Positions 26,979 to 35,153 of a stretch of DNA of 64,000 nucleotides are shown piece after piece (position 1 is the first letter of the stretch; every line of letters starts with the position of its first letter). Origin of the DNA: Streptomyces capillispiralis (GTDB lineage Bacteria > Actinomycetota > Actinomycetes > Streptomycetales > Streptomycetaceae); the NCBI RefSeq assembly GCF_007829875.1, contig NZ_VIWV01000001.1, forward strand, positions 4,558,501 through 4,622,500. The letters run 5' to 3'. Under the pieces are notes generated by a model. It was not told where the DNA came from. It was given only the letters and a program-made list of their open reading frames with translations, and did no database searches. Both the position numbers and the translations under genes were made by a program.

Positions 26979-27848
26979 GTGACCGGAACCCTCGTACTCG
27001 CAGGCACCCCCATCGGCGACGTCTCCGACGCCCCGCCCCGGCTCGCCGAGGAACTGGCCGGCGCCGACGTCGTCGCCGCCGAGGACACCCGGCGGCTGCG
27101 CCGGCTGACCCAGGCGCTCGGCGTCACGCCCAAGGGGCGGGTCGTGTCGTACTTCGAGGGCAACGAGTCGGCCCGCACGCCCGAGCTGGTGGAGGAACTG
27201 GCGGGCGGCGCGCGCGTGCTGCTGGTGACGGACGCCGGGATGCCGTCCGTGTCCGACCCCGGGTACCGGCTGGTCGCCGCGGCCGTCGAGCGGGACATCA
27301 AGGTCACCGCGGTGCCCGGACCGTCCGCCGTGCTCACCGCGCTCGCCCTGTCCGGACTGCCCGTGGACCGGTTCTGCTTCGAGGGGTTCCTGCCGCGCAA
27401 GGCCGGGGAGCGGCTGGGGCGGCTGCGGGAGGTGGCCGGGGAGCGGCGCACCCTCGTCTACTTCGAGGCCCCGCACCGGCTCGACGACACCCTCGCCGCG
27501 ATGGCCGAGGTGTTCGGCGCGGAGCGCCGGGCCGCCGTCTGCCGGGAGCTGACCAAGACCTATGAGGAGGTCCGCCGGGGCCCGCTGGCCGAGCTGGCCG
27601 CGTGGGCGGCCGAGGGGGTGCGCGGGGAGATCACCGTGGTGGTCGAGGGCGCGCCGGAGAAGGGGCCCGAGGAGCTGGACGCCGCGGAACTGGTGCGCCG
27701 GGTGCGGGTGCGCGAGGAAGCGGGGGAGCGGCGCAAGGAGGCGATCGCCGCGGTGGCGGCGGAGGCCGGGCTGCCCAAGCGGCAGGTGTTCGACGCGGTC
27801 GTGGCGTCCAAGAACGCCGACGGAAGTCCCGGTTCCGCGCGCCCCTGA
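26979..27848 (+). CDS. rsmI: 16S rRNA (cytidine(1402)-2'-O)-methyltransferase
   Basis: 289-residue SAM-dependent tetrapyrrole-methylase-fold enzyme that 2'-O-methylates C1402 of 16S rRNA. Motifs: LVLAGTPIGDVSDAPPR at the N-terminus, VVAAEDTRRLRRL, DAGMPSVSDPGYRLV, AVPGPSAVLTALALSG and FCFEGFLPRK, then VYFEAPHRL. The start is the GTG at 26979, with GGGAGG 8 bases upstream; the ATG at 26971 is in another frame and stops at once. The stop codon lies inside the stem of a terminator. Confidence 0.94.
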   Translation: MTGTLVLAGTPIGDVSDAPPRLAEELAGADVVAAEDTRRLRRLTQALGVTPKGRVVSYFEGNESARTPELVEELAGGARVLLVTDAGMPSVSDPGYRLVAAAVERDIKVTAVPGPSAVLTALALSGLPVDRFCFEGFLPRKAGERLGRLREVAGERRTLVYFEAPHRLDDTLAAMAEVFGAERRAAVCRELTKTYEEVRRGPLAELAAWAAEGVRGEITVVVEGAPEKGPEELDAAELVRRVRVREEAGERRKEAIAAVAAEAGLPKRQVFDAVVASKNADGSPGSARP

Positions 27849-27868
27849 GGGCCTGAGGCCCAGGGGCG
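27840..27868 (+). terminator. terminator overlapping the rsmI stop codon
   Basis: CGCCCCTG and CAGGGGCG form an 8-bp stem with an inner GGCC-type hairpin; the TGA stop of rsmI lies at the end of the first arm. Confidence 0.6.
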
Positions 27869-28014
27869 GGTAAAGGGCTCGGCGCGCTGCGGCAAGGAAC
27901 ACCCAAATCGCCGCCAATACTCGGCAGCCCCTCCTGCGTCCGCGTCCGCGGAGCGGTCCACTGTCAGCAGGGACGGACCCGAACCGTCCCGCCAGCGGAC
28001 CGACAGGAGCCGGT

Positions 28015-28419
28015 ATGACCGAGATCCCGGGGCACAAGGGGACCAAGGGGCACGCGGGGCACGCGGGGCTGCGCGCGGGCGCCAGCGCCGTCGTCGACGA
28101 GGCGTACTCCTTCGCCTGCATGCGCTGCGGCCACGGCTGGGAGCAGGCGTACGAGATAGAGCACCACACCGACGCCGGGGGCCACGAGTTCGTGATGTAC
28201 GTGGCGGACGGCCGGGTCGTGCCCTCCCCGCTGAGCCGGCCGACGTGCCAGAACTGCGACGGCCACGTCGTGCGGATCATGCGGCCGGGGAGGGTCGCTT
28301 CGGCCGCTTCGGCCGCTTCGGCGGCGCCGGGAGGGCCGGGGGAACACCGGAAACCGGCCGGGGAGCGGCACCACTGGCGGCTGTCCGGCCTGCTGTCCCC
28401 CTTCCGCAGGGCGCACTGA
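28015..28419 (+). CDS. zinc-ribbon-like protein of unknown function
   Basis: 134 residues. Two CxxC knuckles (CMRC around residue 36-39 and CQNC around 78-81) about 40 residues apart form a zinc-ribbon. The N-terminus is basic and Gly/His-rich (HKGTKGHAGHAG repeats), and the C-terminus has an Ala-Ser tract (ASAASAASAA) and then a basic tail (HHWRLSGLLSPFRRAH). Possibly nucleic-acid binding or a metal-dependent adaptor; no named family recognised. The 5' leader contains a hairpin (GGGACGG, 7-base loop, CCGTCCC at 27970-27990). Confidence 0.75.
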   Translation: MTEIPGHKGTKGHAGHAGLRAGASAVVDEAYSFACMRCGHGWEQAYEIEHHTDAGGHEFVMYVADGRVVPSPLSRPTCQNCDGHVVRIMRPGRVASAASAASAAPGGPGEHRKPAGERHHWRLSGLLSPFRRAH

Positions 28420-28449
28420 CGCCCGCGGTGCTTTCGTAGGATCGGGGGC

Positions 28450-29337
28450 ATGCCTTCGAACGCCGCCGACAAGAACGCCGCGCCGCCGCTCCCGGAGCCC
28501 CTGCGGGTGCCGGTCGCGGACTCCCACACCCACCTCGACATGCAGTCCGGCACGGTGGAGGACGCCCTCGCCAAGGCCGCGTCGGTGGGTGTGGCGACCG
28601 TCGTCCAGGTCGGCTGCGACCTCGCCGGGTCGCGCTGGGCCGCCGAGACGGCGGCGGCGCACGACGCCGTCCACGCCACGGTCGCGCTGCACCCCAACGA
28701 GGCGCCGCGCATCGTCCACGGCGACCCCGGCTGGTCCCGGCAGGGCGCCCGCGAGCCCGGCGGCGACGCGGCGCTGGACGAGGCGCTCGCCGAGATCGAC
28801 CGGCTGGCCGCGCTGCCGCAGGTCAAGGGCGTCGGCGAGACCGGACTCGACTACTTCCGCACCGGGCCCGAGGGCAAGGAGGCGCAGGAGCGGTCCTTCC
28901 GCGCCCACATCGAGATCGCCAAGCGGCACGGCAAGGCCCTGGTGATCCACGACCGCGACGCCCACGCCGACGTCCTGCGCGTGCTGAAGGAGGAGGGCGC
29001 CCCCGAGCGCACCGTCTTCCACTGCTACTCCGGCGACGCCGAGATGGCGGAGATCTGCGCGAGCGCCGGCTACTTCATGTCGTTCGCCGGCAACGTCACC
29101 TTCAAGAACGCGCAGAACCTGCGGGACGCGCTCGCCGTGGCCCCGCTGGAGCTGGTCCTGGTCGAGACCGACGCGCCGTTCCTGACCCCGGCGCCCTACC
29201 GGGGCCGGCCCAACGCCCCGTACCTGGTGCCGGTCACGGTGCGCGCTATGGCCGCCGTACGCGGGATCGACGAGGACGCCCTGGCCACCGCGCTCGGGGC
29301 GAACACGGCCCGCGCCTTCGGTTATCCACAGGCGTGA
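28450..29337 (+). CDS. tatD: TatD-family metal-dependent hydrolase
   Basis: 295-residue TatD DNase family, a TIM-barrel metal-dependent hydrolase implicated in DNA repair and quality control. Metal ligands: SHTHLDM (two His), GVGETGLDYF (Glu), VIHDRDAHADV, FHCYSGDAEM and the catalytic ETDAPFLTPAPYRG. Full length. It precedes rsmA by 34 bp, the same order as in many bacteria. Confidence 0.94.
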   Translation: MPSNAADKNAAPPLPEPLRVPVADSHTHLDMQSGTVEDALAKAASVGVATVVQVGCDLAGSRWAAETAAAHDAVHATVALHPNEAPRIVHGDPGWSRQGAREPGGDAALDEALAEIDRLAALPQVKGVGETGLDYFRTGPEGKEAQERSFRAHIEIAKRHGKALVIHDRDAHADVLRVLKEEGAPERTVFHCYSGDAEMAEICASAGYFMSFAGNVTFKNAQNLRDALAVAPLELVLVETDAPFLTPAPYRGRPNAPYLVPVTVRAMAAVRGIDEDALATALGANTARAFGYPQA

Positions 29338-29371
29338 CCTGGGCGGTCCCGGTGCCCCGTACCCTTGTCCC

Positions 29372-30241
29372 GTGACCAGCCCCACCCCCGACGCCCTCCT
29401 GGGCCCCGCCGACGTCCGTGAACTGGCGGCCGCCCTCGGCGTACGGCCCACCAAGCAGCGCGGCCAGAACTTCGTCATCGACGCCAACACGGTCCGCCGT
29501 ATCGTGCGCACCGCCGAGGTCCGCCCCGACGACGTCGTCGTCGAGGTCGGCCCCGGGCTCGGCTCGCTGACGCTGGCGCTCCTGGAGGCCGCCGACCGGG
29601 TCACCGCCGTCGAGATCGACGACGTCCTCGCCGGCGCGCTGCCCGGGACCGTCGCCGCCCGCATGCCCGGCCGCGCCGACCGGTTCGCGCTGGTCCACTC
29701 CGACGCGATGCACGTCACCGAGCTGCCCGGCCCCGCCCCGACCGCGCTCGTCGCCAACCTGCCGTACAACGTGGCGGTCCCCGTGCTGCTGCACATGCTC
29801 GAGCAGTTCCCGAGCATCGAGCGCACCCTCGTCATGGTCCAGGCGGAGGTCGCCGACCGGCTCGCCGCGCCGCCCGGCTCCAAGGTGTACGGCGTGCCCT
29901 CGGTCAAGGCCAACTGGTACGCCGAGGTCAAGCGGGCCGGCGCCATCGGCCGCACCGTCTTCTGGCCGGCGCCCAACGTCGACAGCGGGCTGGTCTCCCT
30001 GGTGCGCCGCGCGGAGCCGCTGAGGACCAGTGCCTCCCGGCGCGAGGTGTTCGCCGTCGTCGACGCGGCCTTCGCCCAGCGCCGCAAGACCCTGCGGGCC
30101 GCCCTCGCCGGCTGGGCCGGCTCGGCGGCCGCCGCGGAGGCCGCCCTGGTCGCCGCGGGGGTGTCGCCCCAGGCCCGGGGCGAGTCCCTCACGGTGGAGG
30201 AGTTCGCGCGCATCGCCGAACACAAGGAGCCCACCGCGTGA
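29372..30241 (+). CDS. rsmA: 16S rRNA (adenine(1518)-N6/adenine(1519)-N6)-dimethyltransferase
   Basis: 289-residue KsgA/RsmA enzyme that dimethylates A1518 and A1519 of 16S rRNA, late in 30S assembly. Motifs: KQRGQNFVID at the N-terminus, VEVGPGLGSLTLALLE (motif I), VTAVEIDD (motif II), LVHSDAMHV (motif III), LVANLPYNVAVPVLL (the NLPY catalytic motif IV), and the C-terminal helical QRRKTLRAAL. GTG start. The stop overlaps the ispE GTG by four bases. Confidence 0.96.
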   Translation: MTSPTPDALLGPADVRELAAALGVRPTKQRGQNFVIDANTVRRIVRTAEVRPDDVVVEVGPGLGSLTLALLEAADRVTAVEIDDVLAGALPGTVAARMPGRADRFALVHSDAMHVTELPGPAPTALVANLPYNVAVPVLLHMLEQFPSIERTLVMVQAEVADRLAAPPGSKVYGVPSVKANWYAEVKRAGAIGRTVFWPAPNVDSGLVSLVRRAEPLRTSASRREVFAVVDAAFAQRRKTLRAALAGWAGSAAAAEAALVAAGVSPQARGESLTVEEFARIAEHKEPTA

Positions 30242-31134
30242 GCGTCACCGTCCGCGTCCCCGCCAAGGTCAACGTCCAGCTCGCGGTCGGCGCCGCCCGC
30301 CCCGACGGCTTCCACGACCTGGCCAACGTCTTCCTCGCGGTCGGCCTGTACGACGAGGTCACCGTCACCCCGTCGCCGGACGGCCTGCGCGTCACCTGCG
30401 AGGGCCCCGACGCCGGCCAGGTCCCGCTGGACCGCACCAACCTCGCGGCCCGCGCCGCCCTGCTGCTCGCCGAGCGGTACGGCCGTGACACGGACGTCCA
30501 CATCCACATCGCCAAGGACATCCCCGTCGCCGGCGGCATGGCGGGCGGCAGCGCGGACGGCGCCGGCGCCCTCCTCGCCTGCGACACCCTGTGGGGGACC
30601 GGCGCCCCGCGCGCCGAACTCCTCGACATCTGCGCCGAACTCGGCAGCGACGTGCCGTTCAGCCTGGTCGGCGGGGCGGCGCTGGGCACCGGACGGGGCG
30701 AGAAACTGACGGCGCTGGAGGTGGGCGGCACCTTCCACTGGGTGTTCGCCATGGCCGCGCGGGGGCTGTCCACCCCGGCGGTCTTCCGGGAGTTCGACCG
30801 GCTGGCGCAGGGCCGGGACATCCCCGGGCCCGTCGCCTCCCAGGACCTGCTCGCCGCCCTCGCCAAGGGCGACCCCCACGCGCTCGCCGCCACCGTCTCC
30901 AACGACCTCCAGCCGGCCGCCCTGTCCCTGTTCCCCCAGCTCGCGGACACCCTCGCGGCGGGGCGCGCGGCGGGCGCGCTGACGGCGCTGGTCTCGGGCT
31001 CCGGCCCGACCACGGCCTTCCTCGCCCCCGACGCGGAAGCGGCGGCCACCGTCGCCGACGCCCTGCGGGCCTCCGGAACCTGCCGCACGGTCCGCACGGC
31101 GCCGGGACCGGCGCCCGGGGCGACCGTGGTGTGA
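30238..31134 (+). CDS. ispE: 4-diphosphocytidyl-2-C-methyl-D-erythritol kinase
   Basis: 298-residue GHMP-family kinase of the non-mevalonate isoprenoid pathway, phosphorylating CDP-ME. The PAKVNVQLAVG motif 1, the ATP-binding motif 2 VAGGMAGGSADGAGALL and motif 3 ALVSGSGPTTAFL are all present. GTG start translationally coupled to rsmA (GTGA). The rsmA-ispE pairing is a common bacterial arrangement. Confidence 0.96.
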   Translation: MSVTVRVPAKVNVQLAVGAARPDGFHDLANVFLAVGLYDEVTVTPSPDGLRVTCEGPDAGQVPLDRTNLAARAALLLAERYGRDTDVHIHIAKDIPVAGGMAGGSADGAGALLACDTLWGTGAPRAELLDICAELGSDVPFSLVGGAALGTGRGEKLTALEVGGTFHWVFAMAARGLSTPAVFREFDRLAQGRDIPGPVASQDLLAALAKGDPHALAATVSNDLQPAALSLFPQLADTLAAGRAAGALTALVSGSGPTTAFLAPDAEAAATVADALRASGTCRTVRTAPGPAPGATVV

Positions 31135-31240
31135 GGACCGCTCCCTCGCCGGTGGTGCGGGCGGCCTTCCCTTCGCATGCCGAGTGCCGTCGGTCAGGGC
31201 CTACGCTGGAAAACTGATCGATCCCCGAGGCAGGAGAGAA

Positions 31241-33058
31241 ATGGCCGTCAATCTGGTCAATGTCGAGAACGTCAGCAAGGTGTACGGCACCCGTGCCCTG
31301 CTCGACGGGATTTCCCTCGGCGTCTCCGAAGGCGACCGGATCGGGGTGGTGGGGCGCAACGGCGACGGCAAGACCACGCTCATCCGGATGCTGGCCCGGC
31401 TGGAGGAGGCCGACACCGGGCGCGTGACCCACTCCGGCGGGCTGCGGCTCGGCGTGCTCACCCAGCACGACTCCCTCGACCCCGCCGCCACCGTCCGGCA
31501 CGAGGTCATCGGGGACCTGGCCGACCACGAGTGGGCCGGCAACGCCAAGGTCAGGGACGTACTGACCGGACTGTTCGGCGGACTGGACCTGCCCGGGTTC
31601 CCCAAGGGCCTGGACACCGTCATCGGACCGCTGTCCGGCGGCGAGCGGCGCCGGATCGCGCTCGCCAAGCTGCTCATCGACGACCAGGACCTGATCGTCC
31701 TCGACGAGCCGACCAACCACCTCGACGTCGAGGGCATCGCCTGGCTCGCCGAGCACCTGCGCAACCGCCGGTCCGCGCTCGTCTGCGTCACCCACGACCG
31801 CTGGTTCCTCGACCAGGTCTGCACCCGCATGTGGGACGTGCAGCGCGGCGACGTGTACGAGTACGAGGGCGGCTACTCCGACTACGTCTTCGCCCGCGCC
31901 GAGCGCGAACGCATCGCCGCCACCGAGGAGGTCAAGCGGCAGAACCTGGTCCGCAAGGAGCTGGCCTGGCTGCGCCGCGGCGCCCCCGCGCGCACGTCCA
32001 AGCCGCGCTTCCGCGTCGAGGCCGCCAACGAGCTGATCAAGGACGTGCCCCCGCCGCGCGACAGCAGCGAGCTGATGAAGTTCGCGTCGACCCGGCTCGG
32101 CAAGACGGTGTTCGACCTGGAGGACGTGACCGTCCAGGCCGGCCCCAAGGTGCTGCTCAAGCACGTGACCTGGCAGCTCGGTCCCGGCGACCGCATCGGC
32201 CTGGTCGGCGTCAACGGCGCGGGCAAGACGTCCCTGCTGCGCGCGCTGGCCGAGGCCGCCCGCAGCGAGGGGGAGGTCCAGCCCGCGGGGGGCAGCGTCC
32301 GCGTCGGCAGGACGGTCAAGCTCGCCTACCTCTCCCAGGAGGTCGCCGAACTCGACCCCACCTGGCGGGTGCTCCAGGCCGTGCAGCAGGTGCGCGAGCG
32401 CGTCGACCTCGGCAAGGGCCGCGAGATGACCGCCGGTCAGCTGTGCGAGACCTTCGGGTTCAACAAGGAGAAGCAGTGGACGCCGGTCGGGGACCTGTCC
32501 GGCGGTGAGCGGCGGCGGTTGCAGCTGCTGCGGCTGCTGATGGACGAGCCCAACGTCCTCTTCCTCGACGAGCCCACCAACGACCTCGACATCGAGACCC
32601 TCACCCAGCTCGAGGACGTCCTCGACGGCTGGCCCGGCTCGATGATCGTCATCTCCCACGACCGCTTCTTCCTCGAGCGCACCACCGACCGGGTGTTCGC
32701 CCTCCTCGGCGACGGCACCCTGCGGATGCTGCCGCGCGGCATCGACGAGTACCTGGAGCGGCGCAAGCGCATGGAGGAGGCCGCCGCCGCGGCCACCGTC
32801 CCGGCCGCCGTCGCCGTGGCACAGAGCGCCGCCCCGGAGAGGAGCGCCGCCGACCAGCGCGCCGCCAAGAAGGAACTCCAGAAGATCGAGCGCCAGCTGG
32901 ACAAGATCTCCGAGAAGGAGACGGCGCTGCACACCGCCATCGCCGAACAGGCCACCGACTTCGCCAAGGTGGCCGAACTCGACGCCGAACTGCGGGAACT
33001 GGCCGGCCAGCGGGAGGAACTGGAGCTGCGCTGGCTGGAACTGGCCGAGGACGCCTGA
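31241..33058 (+). CDS. ABC-F family ATP-binding protein
   Basis: 605-residue soluble protein with two ABC ATPase domains and no membrane domain, an ABC-F protein acting on the ribosome (or, in some subfamilies, antibiotic resistance). Domain 1: Walker A GRNGDGKTT, signature LSGGERRRIALAKL, Walker B LIVLDEPTNHLDVEG. A linker of about 80 residues (VKRQNLVRKELAWLRRG) resembles the P-site interaction motif. Domain 2: GVNGAGKTS, LSGGERRRLQLLRL, VLFLDEPTNDLDIET. A C-terminal coiled coil (residues about 560-605) is rich in Lys, Glu and Leu, Uup-like. ATG at 31241 with AGGAG upstream. Confidence 0.93.
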   Translation: MAVNLVNVENVSKVYGTRALLDGISLGVSEGDRIGVVGRNGDGKTTLIRMLARLEEADTGRVTHSGGLRLGVLTQHDSLDPAATVRHEVIGDLADHEWAGNAKVRDVLTGLFGGLDLPGFPKGLDTVIGPLSGGERRRIALAKLLIDDQDLIVLDEPTNHLDVEGIAWLAEHLRNRRSALVCVTHDRWFLDQVCTRMWDVQRGDVYEYEGGYSDYVFARAERERIAATEEVKRQNLVRKELAWLRRGAPARTSKPRFRVEAANELIKDVPPPRDSSELMKFASTRLGKTVFDLEDVTVQAGPKVLLKHVTWQLGPGDRIGLVGVNGAGKTSLLRALAEAARSEGEVQPAGGSVRVGRTVKLAYLSQEVAELDPTWRVLQAVQQVRERVDLGKGREMTAGQLCETFGFNKEKQWTPVGDLSGGERRRLQLLRLLMDEPNVLFLDEPTNDLDIETLTQLEDVLDGWPGSMIVISHDRFFLERTTDRVFALLGDGTLRMLPRGIDEYLERRKRMEEAAAAATVPAAVAVAQSAAPERSAADQRAAKKELQKIERQLDKISEKETALHTAIAEQATDFAKVAELDAELRELAGQREELELRWLELAEDA

Positions 33059-33211
33059 CCGGCGCACGGTCCGCACCGCGCGCCCGCGTCGGGGGAGCGC
33101 GCGCCGCGTGAAGAGGCGGTGAAGGCGCGTAACGGGGGCATCACAGGCCGGTCCTCCCTTGGGAACAGGGGAGGGCGCGGCCCGGTGGCGTGTCGGTGCC
33201 GGGTGATAGAA

Positions 33212-33244
33212 AGAGCCGTCTGAGAACTGTCTGAAGACGGCTCT
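33212..33244. terminator. inverted repeat, terminator or leader hairpin
   Basis: AGAGCCGTCT and its exact complement AGACGGCTCT, 10-bp arms with a 13-base loop, between the ABC-F gene and the first beta-propeller gene. No T-tract follows, so it could be a terminator for the upstream gene or a structured leader for the downstream gene. Confidence 0.5.
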
Positions 33245-33303
33245 GGGTTCATCACGTACCTCAGGGCGTGGCTAAAAATCAGTGAGCAAGGGGGAACGCG
33301 CTG

Positions 33304-35082
33304 ATGACTCAGCCGCCCAACCAGCCGCCGCACGGTGGCTTCGGAGCGCCGCAGGAACCGCCACCGGGTGGTGGTTTCGGGGCTCCGCAGACGCCGCCGC
33401 CTCCGCAGGGAGCGCCCGGGACGCCGCCGCCCCAGGGGCCGCCGCAGCCCGGGTACGGCTACCCGCAGCAACCCCCGCAGCAGCCCGGCCCGTACGCCTC
33501 CGGGCCGTACGCCCCGGGCCCCTACGGGCAGCCGCAGCAGCCAGGGCCGTACGGGCAGCCGCAGCAGCCGGGGTACGGCTACCCGCCGCAGCCGCAGTTC
33601 CCCGGCGGGCCCGGTACCCCGCCCGGCGGGTCCGGCTCCCGCAACCCGTTCAAGGGCAGGCCCGCGCTGGTCGTCGGTGCCGCGGTGGCCGCGCTGCTGG
33701 TGATCGGCGGCACCGTGTGGGCCGTCACCGGTGACGGGGGCAAGGACGAGAAGCCCGTCGCCCAGCCGACCGACGACCCCAAGCCGGACGGCTCCGGCGG
33801 CGCCCCGGTCAACCCGGGCGACGGCAGCGGTGACGGCGGCGAGGACCCGGAGGATCTCAACAAGGGCCGCAAGGCCGGCGAGTCCAAGGTGCTCTGGTAC
33901 AAGGAGGCGCCCGACGCGCCCGGTTCAGGCGCCGACGCCCCCGGCATGTGGATCACCGACAAGACGGCGGTGAAGGCGGCCTACAAGGAGCTCTCCGCCT
34001 ACAACGTCGGGGACGGCAGGCCCACCTGGGACACCATCGCCTTCCCGCACAAGATCTGCGCCGTCACCCAGGACAAGACGTCCGACGACAAGGTCGTCAT
34101 CGCCCACATGAGCGGCAGCAGCGACCGCGCCAAGTGCAACCAGCTCCAGCTCGTCGACCTCAACACCGGCGAGAAGGGCTGGACGCAGGAGGTCGCCGAC
34201 GGCGCCCTGTTCGACTCCGCGCTCTCCATCGAGCTGTCCCTCACCGGCAACACCCTGATGGTGGGCCGCTCGCAGTCCGGCACCGCGTACGACGTGCGCA
34301 GCGGGAAGAAGCTGTTCGACTCCCGCAAGTACGGCGACGCGCCCTGCTTCCCCGCCGCCTTCGCGGGCGGCGAGCGGCTGATCCAGGTCGCGTCCTGCGG
34401 CGCCGGCGGCACCAACGAGCACGACGAGGTCAGCGAGCTGGACCCCGCCACCGGCAAGGTCAAGTGGACCTACGCGTACGAGAAGGGCTGGCGCATCGAG
34501 CGGGCCTACTCCGTCGACCCGCTCGTCCTGCACGCCACCAAGGAGGAGGACGGCGACAAGAAGGTCTGGAACATCGCGGCCTTCACCGCCGGGGGCTCGG
34601 TGCGCTCCCAGGTCTCCGTCGACGAGAACTTCGCCCCCGCCTGCGGCTGGGCCGTCCTCGCCCGTGACCTCCGGGGCTGCCAGGGCGTCGCCGTCGACGA
34701 CGACACCCTCTACCTGCCCACCGAGGCGGCCACCGGCGCCAACGAGATCGTCGCGATCAGCCTCGCCGACGGCAAGGAGAAGTGGCGCGAGAAGTCCCCG
34801 GTGGCGGAGTCGATGGTGCCCATGAAGGTCGAGGGCGGCAACCTCATCGCCTACGTCGAGCCCGCGTACGACTCGGGCGGCCAGATCGTGTCCCTGCCCG
34901 TCGGCGGCTCCGGCCACACGCCGGTCAAGCTGATGCAGAACCCGCAGGGAGTCGCCGACATCGAGAACGGCTTCTTCAGCAAGGCGATCGACTGGGTCGA
35001 CGGACGCTTCTACCTCTCGACCACCCGGCTGACCGGCAATGACGAGTCGAAGGAGAAGTTGATGCTCGCCTACGGCAAGTGA
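33304..35082 (+). CDS. PQQ-type beta-propeller membrane protein with Pro/Gln-rich N-terminus, copy 1
   Basis: 592 residues in three parts. Residues about 1-115 are a low-complexity Pro/Gln/Gly/Tyr-rich cytoplasmic tail with repeated GYGYPQQ and GPYGQPQQ units. Residues about 120-140 are a single membrane helix (ALVVGAAVAALLVIGGTVWAV). The external remainder contains WD-like PQQ blades (LVDLNTGEKGWTQEV, SELDPATGKVKWTYAYEKGW, AISLADGKEKWREK) of the BamB/PQQ-binding type, with several Cys (CAVTQDK, CNQLQL, CGAGG, CGWAV, GCQGV). Probably a secreted-domain sensor or wall-associated protein; no enzyme motif. A paralog follows 71 bp downstream. Confidence 0.85.
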   Translation: MTQPPNQPPHGGFGAPQEPPPGGGFGAPQTPPPPQGAPGTPPPQGPPQPGYGYPQQPPQQPGPYASGPYAPGPYGQPQQPGPYGQPQQPGYGYPPQPQFPGGPGTPPGGSGSRNPFKGRPALVVGAAVAALLVIGGTVWAVTGDGGKDEKPVAQPTDDPKPDGSGGAPVNPGDGSGDGGEDPEDLNKGRKAGESKVLWYKEAPDAPGSGADAPGMWITDKTAVKAAYKELSAYNVGDGRPTWDTIAFPHKICAVTQDKTSDDKVVIAHMSGSSDRAKCNQLQLVDLNTGEKGWTQEVADGALFDSALSIELSLTGNTLMVGRSQSGTAYDVRSGKKLFDSRKYGDAPCFPAAFAGGERLIQVASCGAGGTNEHDEVSELDPATGKVKWTYAYEKGWRIERAYSVDPLVLHATKEEDGDKKVWNIAAFTAGGSVRSQVSVDENFAPACGWAVLARDLRGCQGVAVDDDTLYLPTEAATGANEIVAISLADGKEKWREKSPVAESMVPMKVEGGNLIAYVEPAYDSGGQIVSLPVGGSGHTPVKLMQNPQGVADIENGFFSKAIDWVDGRFYLSTTRLTGNDESKEKLMLAYGK

Positions 35083-35153
35083 GGCGCCCGGTCCCTTACC
35101 GCCCTCCTCGCTTTCCCGCCGCCCGCCGTCCCCTTCTCCGAGGTGCTCACGTC

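Noticed and set aside
27964..30879. A minus-strand open frame opposite zinc-ribbon, tatD, rsmA and ispE
   Set aside because: Overlaps four confident genes and lacks any motif.
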